Below, in pieces: positions 1-9,209 of a stretch of 64,000 nt of DNA. Within the stretch, counting starts at the first letter, position 1; each line of letters starts with the position of its first letter. The DNA is taken from contig QCBP01000005.1 in assembly GCA_003279055.1 (NCBI GenBank), forward strand, positions 1-64,000. The letters run 5' to 3'. The notes under the pieces are model-generated. The model was not told the DNA's origin. It saw only the letters and a list, made by a program, of their open reading frames with translations, and ran no database searches. Both the position numbers and the translations under genes were made by a program. The DNA comes from Prochlorococcus sp. AG-347-I21 (GTDB lineage Bacteria > Cyanobacteriota > Cyanobacteriia > PCC-6307 > Cyanobiaceae).

Positions 1-119
1 CTTGTTTTTTCTAAATCATTAAAACTACTTTCAAGAAAATTTCCAATCCTCCCGCCAGAACATGATTGCAAGAAAATTAAAAAAATTAATAAAAAAAATT
101 CTTTTTTTTTAAAAATCAT
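1..119 (-). CDS. Putative lipoprotein, N-terminal part (cut by window edge)
   Basis: This reading frame begins with ATG at 119 and runs off the left edge of the window. It opens with a short basic stretch (MIFKKKEF), then a hydrophobic run and a lipobox-like LQSC followed by SGG, the pattern of a lipoprotein signal peptide with the cysteine at about residue 20. The mature part is too short to identify. It starts 7 bases after the topA stop on the same strand, so it is probably cotranscribed with topA. Function unknown; the lipoprotein call is inference from the signal alone. Confidence 0.6.
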   Translation of the reverse strand, partial: MIFKKKEFFLLIFLIFLQSCSGGRIGNFLESSFNDLEKT

Positions 120-126
120 ATTTTTT

Positions 127-2733
127 CTAACTTTTCTTTTTCCTTGTAGTTTTTTTATTACTAATCTTTGTTTTTTTTAAAATAGAGCCTTTTTTATCTT
201 TTAGTTTTTCTTCTAAAAGAGATACCGCGTCATCTATGGTAATTTTTTCTATGTCAGTATCTTTGGCAATCGAAACATTAGTTTTGCCACATTTTAAATA
301 GACACCATATCTTCCATTTAATATTTGAATTTTTTCTTTAAATTCTTTCGGTTTTCCAAAGTCTTTTAGTACCTCTTGACCACCTCTACCCATTTTTGGC
401 ATCGCAAGAATTTCTAATGCTCGTTCTATATCAACTTTAAAAACATCATCCTCTTTCTTTAAGGATCTGTTTTCAGATTCATTTTCATTTTTAATCCATT
501 TGATATACGGGCCAAATCTTCCTCTATCAGCCTCAACAACTCCTCCTTCAGGATGAACTCCTAACAATCTAGGCAAACTTAAAAGTACAAGAGCCTCATC
601 TAGAGTTAGATCATCAGTTTTCAGTTCTTTTGGTAATGAAGCTCTTCTTGGTTTAGCTTTATCTTGATCATTATTTCCCAATTGTACGTAAGGTCCATAA
701 GGGCCAAATCTTAAAAAGACTTTTTCCCCAGTTTTTGGATCAGTTCCAAGATCCGATGGGCCACTTAAGATTTGATCAACTTGCTTTATGTCTAAATCTC
801 CAGGAGTAATATCCATTGGAAGATTACCTTTCGCCTGAATTTCATTACCAGATTCATCAATTTTTGTACCCTCTAGCCAAGGTCCATTGGAGCCTATTCT
901 GACTACGCAAGGAAGGTCTTCGAAATCAACTTGTCTATAAGCTTTACCATCAATATCACCCTCTGTTTTCTGAACCTTTACCTCCAAACCATTTTTACCT
1001 TTATAGAAAGTTTCTAGATATGGTAGCCACTCAAGATTGCCTGAAGATATTTCATCCAATGAAGATTCCATTTTTGCGGTAAAAGTAGTATCAACCAGAT
1101 CAGGGAAATGTTCTTCTAATAAAGCAGTAACAGCAAAAGCTGTAAACGTTGGAGCCAAAGTATTGGAAGATATATTCGCATAACCTCTATCAACTATGGT
1201 CCCAATAATGCTGGCATAGGTAGAAGGTCTTCCAATCCCTTCTTTTTCAAGAACTTTAACCAATGCAGCCTCTGTATATCTTGCAGGAGGTTTAGTTTCA
1301 TGAAAAGTGGATTCCTTATTAGTAACTTCAAGACATGTTCCAGTTGTTAAGTTTGGGAGAATAATCTCTTGTTGTTCAAGGGATGAACTTGGATCATCAC
1401 TTCCCTCGACATAAGCTCTGAAGAATCCTGCGAAATCAATACTTTTCCCGCTCGATTTAAATAATCCATCCCCCACGCTAATTTCAGCATTAATCATTGT
1501 TAGCCTAGCTTCCGCCATTTGACTAGCTACGGTTCTTTTCCAAATTAAATCGTAAAGCGATAAGTCTCTACCAGTTAAATTTGTTTCCTTTGGTGTTTTA
1601 AATATCTCACCTGCAGGCCTAATAGCTTCGTGTGCTTCTTGAGCATTTCTTGCAGTTGAATTAAATTGTCTAGGTGAGTTAGATAAATATTCTTTTCCAT
1701 ACATAGAACTGACACATTCTCTAGCAGCTCTTGTGGCTTGTTCGGAGAGATGAACTGAATCAGTTCTCATATATGTTATGAAACCTCTCTCATAAAGCCC
1801 TTGTGCACATCTCATGGTTTCTCTTGCAGACAAACGAAGCTTCCTATTTGCTTCTTGTTGCAATGTGCTAGTTGTAAATGGAGGAACTGGCTTACGAGTG
1901 GATGGCTTTTTTTCGATTTTTGAGACTAACCAATCCTCTGAGGAAAAAGTCTTCAATAAATCATTTACTTGTCCTTCTCCAATTATTAAAGATTTGTTTC
2001 CTTTTTTTAATTTACCGGTTTGTTCGTCGAAATCGGAACCGTTAGAAATTCTTTGACCGTTTAAGCTGAATAATTTAGTTTCGAAAGTAATATTATCTTT
2101 TACTAGGGAAGCTTTAATCCCCCAGTAACTAGCTTTTTTAAAGGATCTTCTTTCTCTCTCTCTCCTAACAAGAAGTCTTACAGAAACTGATTGAACGCGA
2201 CCAGCAGATAGTCTGGGGGCTACCTTCTTCCAAAGCAAAGGAGATAATTCATATCCAAAAAGCCTGTCCAAGATTCTTCTTGTTTCTTGAGCCTGAACAA
2301 GTTCCATATCAATTTCTCTTGTTTGGTCTAAAGCTTTATTGATTGCCTTTTTTGTGATTTCATGAAAAACCATTCTCTTAGTTGGTATTTTAGGCTTGAG
2401 TATTTGCATGAGGTGCCAGCTAATACTCTCTCCCTCTCTATCTTCATCAGTTGCAAGTAATAGCTGGGTCGCACCTTTCAATGCATCTTTCAACTCTTTA
2501 ACAACCTTTTTCTTATCTTTTGGAACTATATAAAGTGGTTCAAAATCTTCTGTTGTATTAACTCCTATCCTTGACCATTTTTCTTTTTTAACCGCAGCAG
2601 GTATTTCAGCAGCTCCTTTTGGAAGATCTCTTACGTGTCCCATTGAAGCGAGAACTTCATAATTAGAAGGCAAAAATTTTCTTATAGTTTTTGCTTTGGT
2701 GGGACTTTCAACAATAACAAGTGTGTGATCCAA
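127..2733 (-). CDS. topA: DNA topoisomerase I
   Basis: Type IA topoisomerase that relaxes negatively supercoiled DNA. The N-terminus is a Toprim domain (TLVIVESPTKAKTI at about 4-17, acidic DEDREGE near residue 97). The catalytic tyrosine is in RGFITYMRTDS, at about residue 321. After the toroidal core, the C-terminal quarter carries repeats of the form RFGPY.. (FLRFGPYGPYVQLG, RGRFGPYIKW, NGRYGVYLKCG) and a lysine-rich tail instead of the four-cysteine zinc fingers of the E. coli enzyme, which is usual in cyanobacteria. At 868 residues it is near family length. The start is the first ATG, directly followed by the Toprim strand. It is divergent from ndhB. Confidence 0.97.
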   Translation of the reverse strand: MDHTLVIVESPTKAKTIRKFLPSNYEVLASMGHVRDLPKGAAEIPAAVKKEKWSRIGVNTTEDFEPLYIVPKDKKKVVKELKDALKGATQLLLATDEDREGESISWHLMQILKPKIPTKRMVFHEITKKAINKALDQTREIDMELVQAQETRRILDRLFGYELSPLLWKKVAPRLSAGRVQSVSVRLLVRRERERRSFKKASYWGIKASLVKDNITFETKLFSLNGQRISNGSDFDEQTGKLKKGNKSLIIGEGQVNDLLKTFSSEDWLVSKIEKKPSTRKPVPPFTTSTLQQEANRKLRLSARETMRCAQGLYERGFITYMRTDSVHLSEQATRAARECVSSMYGKEYLSNSPRQFNSTARNAQEAHEAIRPAGEIFKTPKETNLTGRDLSLYDLIWKRTVASQMAEARLTMINAEISVGDGLFKSSGKSIDFAGFFRAYVEGSDDPSSSLEQQEIILPNLTTGTCLEVTNKESTFHETKPPARYTEAALVKVLEKEGIGRPSTYASIIGTIVDRGYANISSNTLAPTFTAFAVTALLEEHFPDLVDTTFTAKMESSLDEISSGNLEWLPYLETFYKGKNGLEVKVQKTEGDIDGKAYRQVDFEDLPCVVRIGSNGPWLEGTKIDESGNEIQAKGNLPMDITPGDLDIKQVDQILSGPSDLGTDPKTGEKVFLRFGPYGPYVQLGNNDQDKAKPRRASLPKELKTDDLTLDEALVLLSLPRLLGVHPEGGVVEADRGRFGPYIKWIKNENESENRSLKKEDDVFKVDIERALEILAMPKMGRGGQEVLKDFGKPKEFKEKIQILNGRYGVYLKCGKTNVSIAKDTDIEKITIDDAVSLLEEKLKDKKGSILKKTKISNKKTTRKKKS

Positions 2734-2908
2734 GGTTTATTTCAAAAATTGGTGTTTTTGTTCAGTTAAGGCATATTATGATTATTTGAAGCTTTTTCAA
2801 GTAATTTCTTCTAAAAATTTCAAAAATCATACCCACAAATTATAATCAAGTTAAGATTAACTCTTTGACCCTCACAATCAAACATCTAATTTAATCCAAT
2901 TTAATAAA

Positions 2909-4429
2909 GTGCCCAACGAAATCTTTACAATTAATTTAAATGCTCAAGCCATTATTCCAGAGGCTTTTATTTTACTAGGTATTGTTGGAACACTTCTTGT
3001 AGATTTAGCTGGAGAAAAAACAGCATCAAAATGGGCACCAGTAATTTGCTATTTATCAATTGGAAGCTCTCTTGTTAGTTTGGCTTTGCAATGGAGTAAT
3101 CCAGTAGAAAGCGCATTCCTTGGGTCCTTTAATTCAGATAATTTGGCAATCGCATTTAGAGCAATAATTTCTTTATCAACCTTAGTATCTTTACTTATAA
3201 GTTGGCGTTATACAGAACAAAGTGGTAGCCCTATTGGCGAATTTGCTGCGATAGTTCTTTCGGCCACCCTTGGAGCAATGCTTTTGTGTGGATCTACTGA
3301 CCTTATTAGTGTATTTATATCCCTGGAAACTTTATCTGTAGCAAGCTACTTACTTTCTGGTTACCTCAAGAGAGATCCAAGAAGTTCAGAAGCGGCCTTA
3401 AAATATCTCCTTGTTGGGTCAGCTGCTGCTGCTGTCTATTTATATGGATCCTCTTTTCTCTATGGATTAAGTGGTTCAACAAACTTAGCGACCATAGGTT
3501 TAGAGATTATCAATAAGCCATCCTTCATTACTTCACTAGCTCTTGTATTTGTCTTATCAACAGTTGCATTTAAAATTGCTGCAGTTCCTTTTCATCAATG
3601 GACTCCTGATGTATATGAGGGTTCACCTACACCTGTAGTAGCTTTTTTATCTGTTGGTTCAAAAACAGCTGGCTTTGCATTTGCAATAAGAATTTTAAGC
3701 ACAACTTTCTCTTCTTTTGACGAAGAATGGAAACTTTTATTCACTATTTTGGCCATATTGAGCATGGCTCTAGGAAATGTTGTCGCTCTAGCTCAAACCT
3801 CAATGAAAAGAATGCTAGCTTACAGTTCCATAGGACAAGCCGGATTTGTAATGATTGGAATAGTATCTGGCACACAAGATGGTTTGTCAGCAGCTGTTTT
3901 ATATTTGGCTGCATATTTGTTTATGAATTTGGGTGCATTTTCTTGTGTAATACTTTTCTCACTAAGAACTGGTTCTGATAGAATTCTTGATTACTCAGGA
4001 CTTTACCAAAAAGATCCTCTCATCACATTAGGCTTAAGCCTTTGTCTTCTATCTCTTGGAGGTTTACCTCCAATGTTAGGATTTTTTGGAAAGATATACT
4101 TGTTCTTTGCAGGTTGGGCAAATCATCAATATCTATTAGTAATAGTTGGATTAGTAACTTCAGTCATATCTATTTATTACTATATTTCAGTGATAAAAAT
4201 GATGGTAGTTAAAGAACCACAGGAATCTTCTGAAATAGTCAAATCATATCCTGAAATTAATTGGGGAATTGTAGGATTACCCCCCTTGAGAATTGCACTC
4301 TATACTTGCGTAGCAGTAACTGCTCTTGGAGGAATCCTATCTAATCCTCTTTTTAAGTTAGCTAATACAGCAGTTTCAGAAACTCCTTTCTTACAAGATA
4401 TTATTGCTATAGCAAACAATATTTCCTAG
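2909..4429 (+). CDS. ndhB: NAD(P)H-quinone oxidoreductase subunit 2
   Basis: Membrane subunit of the NDH-1 complex, which passes electrons from ferredoxin to plastoquinone and pumps protons in respiration and cyclic electron flow. The 506-residue protein is hydrophobic throughout, with around 14 helices. It shows the antiporter-like core, including the conserved [20 protein letters not shown] (about 221-240) and [12 protein letters not shown] further on. The start codon is GTG. The 175-base gap before it, shared with divergent topA, must hold its promoter. The ABC ATPase gene follows after 16 bases. Confidence 0.97.
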   Translation: MPNEIFTINLNAQAIIPEAFILLGIVGTLLVDLAGEKTASKWAPVICYLSIGSSLVSLALQWSNPVESAFLGSFNSDNLAIAFRAIISLSTLVSLLISWRYTEQSGSPIGEFAAIVLSATLGAMLLCGSTDLISVFISLETLSVASYLLSGYLKRDPRSSEAALKYLLVGSAAAAVYLYGSSFLYGLSGSTNLATIGLEIINKPSFITSLALVFVLSTVAFKIAAVPFHQWTPDVYEGSPTPVVAFLSVGSKTAGFAFAIRILSTTFSSFDEEWKLLFTILAILSMALGNVVALAQTSMKRMLAYSSIGQAGFVMIGIVSGTQDGLSAAVLYLAAYLFMNLGAFSCVILFSLRTGSDRILDYSGLYQKDPLITLGLSLCLLSLGGLPPMLGFFGKIYLFFAGWANHQYLLVIVGLVTSVISIYYYISVIKMMVVKEPQESSEIVKSYPEINWGIVGLPPLRIALYTCVAVTALGGILSNPLFKLANTAVSETPFLQDIIAIANNIS

Positions 4430-4445
4430 AAGAATTCTTCAATAA

Positions 4446-5132
4446 ATGGCTAAGAAAGTCGCGAGTTTAGAAAATATATCTAAAACATATGGGAAAGAGG
4501 ATCTAACTGTTAGAGCCTTAGACAGCATAAATTTAGAAATTTATAAAGGTGATTATTTAGCTGTAATGGGAGCTAGTGGCTCAGGCAAAAGTACAGCTAT
4601 GAATATTATTGGATGTCTAGATAGACCATCTGAAGGTATTTATAAATTAAATGGAATTCCTGTTGAGAATTTATCTGATGATGAGCTCGCTGAAATACGT
4701 AACCAAAAATTAGGCTTCGTTTTTCAACAATTTCATCTTCTTTCAGACGCAACTGCACTTGAAAACGTAACTTTGCCCATGATTTATGCTGGCGTTGATC
4801 CAGAACAAAGATTAGAGCGAGGTAAGAATGCCTTAGAAAAAGTTGGCCTTTCAGAAAGAATGAATAATCGTCCAAACCAATTATCCGGAGGACAACAACA
4901 AAGAGTTGCTATTGCAAGGGCTATTATCAATAACCCTGCAATTTTGTTAGCAGACGAACCTACTGGAGCATTAGATTCAAAAACCACTGAAGATGTATTA
5001 GATCTTTTTGACAAGCTGCATGAATCTGGAATAACTATAGTTTTAGTTACTCATGAAGATGAAGTTGCAAATCGAGCAAAAAAAATTGCCAAATTTAAGG
5101 ATGGAAAAATAGTTGAATTAAAAGTAAATTAA
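4446..5132 (+). CDS. ABC transporter ATP-binding protein (LolD/MacB/DevA-type)
   Basis: A 228-residue ATPase with Walker A GASGSGKST (about 42-50), Q-loop FVFQQFHLL, signature LSGGQQQR, Walker B ILLADEPTGALD and the H-loop VTHE. The sequence type matches the MacB/LolD/DevA group, which energises lipoprotein release or outer-membrane-linked efflux. No permease or membrane-fusion partner lies next to it, so the substrate cannot be told. It sits 16 bases after ndhB on the same strand and ends 2 bases before the convergent birA. Assignment to the ATPase family is sure; subfamily is moderate. Confidence 0.9.
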   Translation: MAKKVASLENISKTYGKEDLTVRALDSINLEIYKGDYLAVMGASGSGKSTAMNIIGCLDRPSEGIYKLNGIPVENLSDDELAEIRNQKLGFVFQQFHLLSDATALENVTLPMIYAGVDPEQRLERGKNALEKVGLSERMNNRPNQLSGGQQQRVAIARAIINNPAILLADEPTGALDSKTTEDVLDLFDKLHESGITIVLVTHEDEVANRAKKIAKFKDGKIVELKVN

Positions 5133-5134
5133 AT

Positions 5135-5884
5135 TCAAAACCTTCTAATTACCTTTAGTTCAGTTTCATTTTCAATTCTTAAATTACCATTTGAATCAAT
5201 ATCTTTAATTTTCCATATATGAGGACAATAACCACTAGGTAAAAAACTTTTAGTAAGAAACTTATTTGCAGATTTAATCACATATTCTTTCTTCTTATTA
5301 GATTCAATTGAATCATAAAAAGCTTTAAGAACTTTGGCTGTCCAATAATGTTGATTAATATTCTTAGTTTGAAGTACTTTTGATAATGAAATACCCTCTG
5401 ATGGAGTGTAATTTAAAACATTCATGCCAAGTCCTACTCTTACATAGATAATTTCTTTGCCTCTTGTTATCACCCTTGGTAAAAATCCAATCAACTTTTT
5501 TGAACCAAAAAAAATATCATTTGGCCATTTCAAGCAAACATTTATATTCTCTTCTCTAAGCATTTCACATAACTTAATACCTAAAGACAAATTAAATATT
5601 TGACTTGCAAATTCTTTTGAAAATATTGGGTAAGCGGCACTTAACCAAATCCCGCCATTTGGAGAAACCCAAGTTTTTGAGTTTTGTCCAAACCCTGAGA
5701 ACTGTTCTCTTGCGATTATCGCTACTGGCTTGTTTTTATTTATTTCAGAATATCCAAGAAGGGTTGTTAACTCATTTTCGGTACTTTTACATTTGATTTT
5801 GTAAATAAGTCTCCAGCTTGGATATTGACCCTGAATTTTTTTTAAATAAAAAACTGTCTTAGCTGCAGATCCAATAACTTTCAC
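5135..5884 (-). CDS. birA: Biotin--[acetyl-CoA-carboxylase] ligase (BirA, catalytic only)
   Basis: Attaches biotin to the carrier protein of acetyl-CoA carboxylase. The family motif is clear: a glycine-rich segment REQFSGFGQNSKTWVSP (GRGRxGR-like but altered), GGIWLSA, and the biotin-site KWPNDIFFGSKKLIG. The protein lacks the N-terminal helix-turn-helix of the E. coli repressor-ligase, so it is probably a pure enzyme. The C-terminal domain is short. The GRGRxGR loop reads SGFGQNSK; a Q in place of the usual R is common in cyanobacterial forms as far as I recall, but I could not check it. Confidence 0.88.
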   Translation of the reverse strand: MKVIGSAAKTVFYLKKIQGQYPSWRLIYKIKCKSTENELTTLLGYSEINKNKPVAIIAREQFSGFGQNSKTWVSPNGGIWLSAAYPIFSKEFASQIFNLSLGIKLCEMLREENINVCLKWPNDIFFGSKKLIGFLPRVITRGKEIIYVRVGLGMNVLNYTPSEGISLSKVLQTKNINQHYWTAKVLKAFYDSIESNKKKEYVIKSANKFLTKSFLPSGYCPHIWKIKDIDSNGNLRIENETELKVIRRF

Positions 5885-5959
5885 AAATTCTTTATTAAAA
5901 CAACGAGCATCTTTTTTAAGATTAGATTAACTTTAATCTTAATAAGTAAATTTTACAAA

Positions 5960-6445
5960 TTGGACAATAAGTATTTGCCAATAGTTAATAGAAGGAATCC
6001 ACATCCATTAAAAAATTGTCTTGATAATTTCAAAAAATCATGGGGAGACTTAGATAAACTTTCTAAAATCAACGAAAACTGGAAGAAATTAATCGGTGTG
6101 GAACTATTTCAAGAATGCAAACCATTAAATATTGAAAAGAAAATACTTACTATTGCAGTAAATCATCCACAGTGGCGTCAAGCTTTAATCTATAACAAGC
6201 ATAAATTAAAAGAGAGAATAGAGAAAATTGGAATAACTTTGAATGAAATAAAAATAATACAAAATTATGAAATTAAAAATGAAAATATCAAAGCTACCAA
6301 TGCAAAGATAGTTTGGGCAAAGCATCCAAGTAGAATCTATCAAAATAATATGTGCAATTGTACTCTCTGTAATTCTCCTACTCCTGAGGGCGAAATCAAA
6401 AGATGGGGCAAGTGTTCTTTTTGTTGGAGAAAAATAAATAACTAG
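5960..6445 (+). CDS. DUF721/DciA-like protein with C-terminal four-cysteine motif
   Basis: Residues about 15-95 match the DUF721 fold (NCLDNFKKSWGDLDKL, W.KLIG, PLNIEKKILTIAVNHPQW), the family that includes the replicative-helicase loader DciA. The C-terminus adds CNCTLCNSP...GKCSFCWRKI, two CxxC pairs that look like a small zinc ribbon. The start is TTG, the first in-frame start before the domain. It is divergent from birA and convergent with menG. A DNA-binding or helicase-loading role is inferred from the family only. Confidence 0.75.
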   Translation: MDNKYLPIVNRRNPHPLKNCLDNFKKSWGDLDKLSKINENWKKLIGVELFQECKPLNIEKKILTIAVNHPQWRQALIYNKHKLKERIEKIGITLNEIKIIQNYEIKNENIKATNAKIVWAKHPSRIYQNNMCNCTLCNSPTPEGEIKRWGKCSFCWRKINN

Positions 6446-6450
6446 ATTCT

Positions 6451-7152
6451 TTATTTAGTTAAAATTAGTATTCCCATTTGTCCCCCCAAAATTGTCCTAT
6501 ATTCAGCTTTTTTAAATCCAACTTTCTTAGCAATATATATAAGCTCATTTTTCTTAGGAAAATTTCTTATACTTTTTTCAATATATGCGTACTCTGGACC
6601 TAAATAAAAAAGACGCGAAATGGTTACAACAATAAATCTCAAGTAAATTTTCTGAAAAATATTTGATAAAGAACTTTTTGTTGAGTGATTAAAATCCAAA
6701 AATCCTGCCCTTCCTTTATCCTTCAAAAGATAGAAAACTTTTTTTATTCCTTCTTCAACATTATTCAAGTTTCTTAATCCATAGGACATGCATATCCCAT
6801 CAAATTTTTTTGAATAATCATTAATAGCTAAAACATCTTTTATTTCCCACTTAATAAAGTTATTTTTTTTTTGTACTGATTTTTTCTTGGCAATATTTAA
6901 GATATCCTTGGCACTGTCAATTCCAGTTATTGAGCCACTTGGACTTACTCTCTTAGAAATTAAGAATGCCAAATCTCCAGTTCCACAGCATAAATCAGCC
7001 CAATCTTCACCTTTTGAAGGTTCCAATAAATTAACTAATTTCCTTTTCCATAATTTGTGCAGTCCAAAACTTAATAGATTATTTAAAAAGTCATATTTAT
7101 AAGAAATTTTATTAAAAATATTTTTGACTTCGATAGTTTTCGTGAATTTCAT
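6451..7152 (-). CDS. menG: Demethylphylloquinone / menaquinone methyltransferase (UbiE/MenG)
   Basis: SAM-dependent methyltransferase that does the last ring methylation of phylloquinone (the PSI cofactor) in cyanobacteria. The family hallmarks are present: YDFLNNLLSFGLHKLWKR near residue 19, SAM motif I WADLCCGTGDLAF (about 51-63), and the C-terminal block RNFPKKNELIYIAKKVGF. At 233 residues it has usual length. It lies 45 bases after hisF on the same strand, so the two may be cotranscribed. Confidence 0.92.
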   Translation of the reverse strand: MKFTKTIEVKNIFNKISYKYDFLNNLLSFGLHKLWKRKLVNLLEPSKGEDWADLCCGTGDLAFLISKRVSPSGSITGIDSAKDILNIAKKKSVQKKNNFIKWEIKDVLAINDYSKKFDGICMSYGLRNLNNVEEGIKKVFYLLKDKGRAGFLDFNHSTKSSLSNIFQKIYLRFIVVTISRLFYLGPEYAYIEKSIRNFPKKNELIYIAKKVGFKKAEYRTILGGQMGILILTK

Positions 7153-7197
7153 TTTTAAAGTTTTAGCTTATTTCTTTTTGGTATGAAATTAAATTTT

Positions 7198-7968
7198 TTA
7201 TTCATATGGTCTAATTGTAAGTTTTTTTTCGAGGAGGAAAGTTTTTATTTCTCTTAAAGAAAGTTTCTTATCATGAAGTAATGATGCTAAAAGTGCGGCA
7301 GATGCCCTGCCTTCATTGAAAACATCATAGATATCTTCTAAACAACCCGCTCCTCCTGAAGCAATCACTGGGATGTTAACAATATTGGCAACAGATTCAG
7401 TCAGATGCAAATCATATCCATTCTGCGTGCCATCTCCATCCATTGAAGTAAGCAAAATTTCCCCTGCGCCTAACTCCTCAACTTTCTTTGCCCAACTTAA
7501 TACATCTATTCCAGTATTTTCTCTCCCTCCTTTTACATATACCTCCCATTCATTAGTCTTATTAACTTTTCTTTTAGCATCAATTGCTATCACAATACAT
7601 TGATTGCCAAATTCTCTAGAACTTTTAGAAATTAAATCTGGATTTCTAACAGCAGAAGAATTCAAACTCACTTTGTCCGCTCCAGCTCTTAAAAGATCAT
7701 TAATTGAGGAAACAGAATCTATTCCACCACCTACTGTAAATGGGATTTTTACTGATTTTGCAGTCCTAGAGACAAGGTCAACTAATGTATTTCTATTTTC
7801 TACACTAGCTCTAATATCTAAGAATACTAATTCATCTGCGCCTTCATCAGAATACCTACAAGCTAATTCAACAGGATCACCTGAGTCTCTCAAGTTAACA
7901 AAATTTACACCTTTAACCACTCTGCCATGGGCGACATCTAAACAAGGAATTAAACGAAGAGCTACCAT
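7198..7968 (-). CDS. hisF: Imidazole glycerol phosphate synthase subunit HisF
   Basis: Cyclase subunit of the histidine pathway, which uses ammonia from HisH to form IGP and AICAR. It is a 256-residue (beta/alpha)8 barrel with the catalytic aspartates D11 ([15 protein letters not shown]) and D130 ([10 protein letters not shown]) and the phosphate loops VGGGID and ASGGAG. Full length. hisH is not in the window. It is divergent from the DUF2862-chlG pair and upstream of menG. Confidence 0.97.
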   Translation of the reverse strand: MVALRLIPCLDVAHGRVVKGVNFVNLRDSGDPVELACRYSDEGADELVFLDIRASVENRNTLVDLVSRTAKSVKIPFTVGGGIDSVSSINDLLRAGADKVSLNSSAVRNPDLISKSSREFGNQCIVIAIDAKRKVNKTNEWEVYVKGGRENTGIDVLSWAKKVEELGAGEILLTSMDGDGTQNGYDLHLTESVANIVNIPVIASGGAGCLEDIYDVFNEGRASAALLASLLHDKKLSLREIKTFLLEKKLTIRPYE

Positions 7969-8027
7969 TTTAGTAAAAATTGTCCAAATGCTGTTAATCT
8001 TGCATAATAGCTTTCATTTTACCTCTT

Positions 8028-8252
8028 ATGGCTGAAACAAAATTATTACCCAAAATCGGTAGTAAAATCAAAATTAACATTAACAAAGTAAAAGATAGAC
8101 TACCAGCTAAATTAATCGATCAAATATCCTCGAATCCTAAAGCCGTAATAACAGGCTATAAAATGACAGACGGTAGAAGTATTGGAATCACCGCAAAATT
8201 TCAGAATGGTGAGCAAATTTGGTTTTTCCCAGAAGAAATTGAGAAAGGTTAA
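8028..8252 (+). CDS. DUF2862 small conserved cyanobacterial protein
   Basis: A 74-residue soluble protein resembling DUF2862, which occurs in cyanobacteria. It reads like a small beta barrel: LPKIGSKIKI, AVITGYKMTDGRSIGI, GEQIWFFPEEI. Function unknown. It lies 8 bases before chlG, so it is almost certainly cotranscribed with chlorophyll synthase; a link to pigment synthesis is only inference from this pairing. Confidence 0.8.
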   Translation: MAETKLLPKIGSKIKININKVKDRLPAKLIDQISSNPKAVITGYKMTDGRSIGITAKFQNGEQIWFFPEEIEKG

Positions 8253-8260
8253 AGAGTAAA

Positions 8261-9208
8261 GTGAATGATCCAAAACAACTATTAGGAATTAAGGGTGCAT
8301 CTGAAACATCAAGTATATGGAAACTGCGTATACAGTTAATGAAACCCATAACGTGGATCCCTTTGATATGGGGAGTTATTTGTGGAGCAGCTGCAAGTGG
8401 AAATTTTGAATGGACATTTAGTAATGTTCTAGCTTCATTAGCATGTATGTTGATGAGTGGACCACTTCTGGCTGGTTATACCCAAACCATAAATGATTTT
8501 TTTGATAAAGAAATTGATGCTATTAATGAGCCAAATAGACCAATTCCTTCTGGCAAAATTTCAATTAAAGATGTAAAAATACAAATCTGGGTATTACTTA
8601 TAGCGGGTTTAATAGTTGCTTTTCTATTAGATTTATATGCTAAGCACAGCTTCCCCTCCGTCTTACTTTTGGCATTAGGAGGTTCCTTTGTTAGTTATAT
8701 ATATTCTGCTCCACCACTCAAATTAAAACAGAATGGTTGGCTTGGAAATTATGCATTAGGAGCATCTTATATAGCTTTACCTTGGTGGGCAGGACAAGCC
8801 TTGTTTGGGAAATTAACTATCGTGACGGCGATACTAACACTTGCTTATAGCCTCTCGGGGCTTGGAATTGCTGTTATTAATGATTTCAAAAGTGTTGAAG
8901 GAGACTCAAAGCTAGGCTTAAATTCTCTACCAGTAGTATTTGGAATTAAAAATGCAAGTAGAATAAGTGCAGGACTAATTGACATTTTTCAATTAGCAAT
9001 GGTTGTAGTATTAGTCATTATTGGTCAACATTTAGCCTCAGTAATTTTGGTTTTATTGGTAATTCCACAAATTACATTTCAAGATATGTGGTTACTAAGA
9101 GATCCACTAAAGTTTGATGTCAAATATCAAGCAAGTGCCCAACCATTTCTTATAACTGGAATGTTAGTTACAGCTTTAGCGATAGGAAATAGTTTTTTAG
9201 TTGCTTAA
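8261..9208 (+). CDS. chlG: Chlorophyll synthase
   Basis: UbiA-type prenyltransferase in the thylakoid membrane that esterifies (divinyl) chlorophyllide with phytyl or geranylgeranyl diphosphate. The two aspartate-rich Mg-diphosphate motifs are present: NDFFDKEIDAINEPNRPIPSG (first, near residue 87) and AVINDFKSVEGDSKLG (second, near 205). About nine membrane helices. The start is GTG, followed at once by the typical N-terminus. A PBP gene follows within a base or two, suggesting one transcript DUF2862-chlG-PBP. Confidence 0.97.
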   Translation: MNDPKQLLGIKGASETSSIWKLRIQLMKPITWIPLIWGVICGAAASGNFEWTFSNVLASLACMLMSGPLLAGYTQTINDFFDKEIDAINEPNRPIPSGKISIKDVKIQIWVLLIAGLIVAFLLDLYAKHSFPSVLLLALGGSFVSYIYSAPPLKLKQNGWLGNYALGASYIALPWWAGQALFGKLTIVTAILTLAYSLSGLGIAVINDFKSVEGDSKLGLNSLPVVFGIKNASRISAGLIDIFQLAMVVVLVIIGQHLASVILVLLVIPQITFQDMWLLRDPLKFDVKYQASAQPFLITGMLVTALAIGNSFLVA

Positions 9209-9209
9209 G

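Noticed and set aside
7604-8035. 143-codon plus-strand frame opposite hisF
   Set aside because: It lies antisense to a certain hisF gene and has the Ser/Leu/Pro-rich look of a shadow frame.
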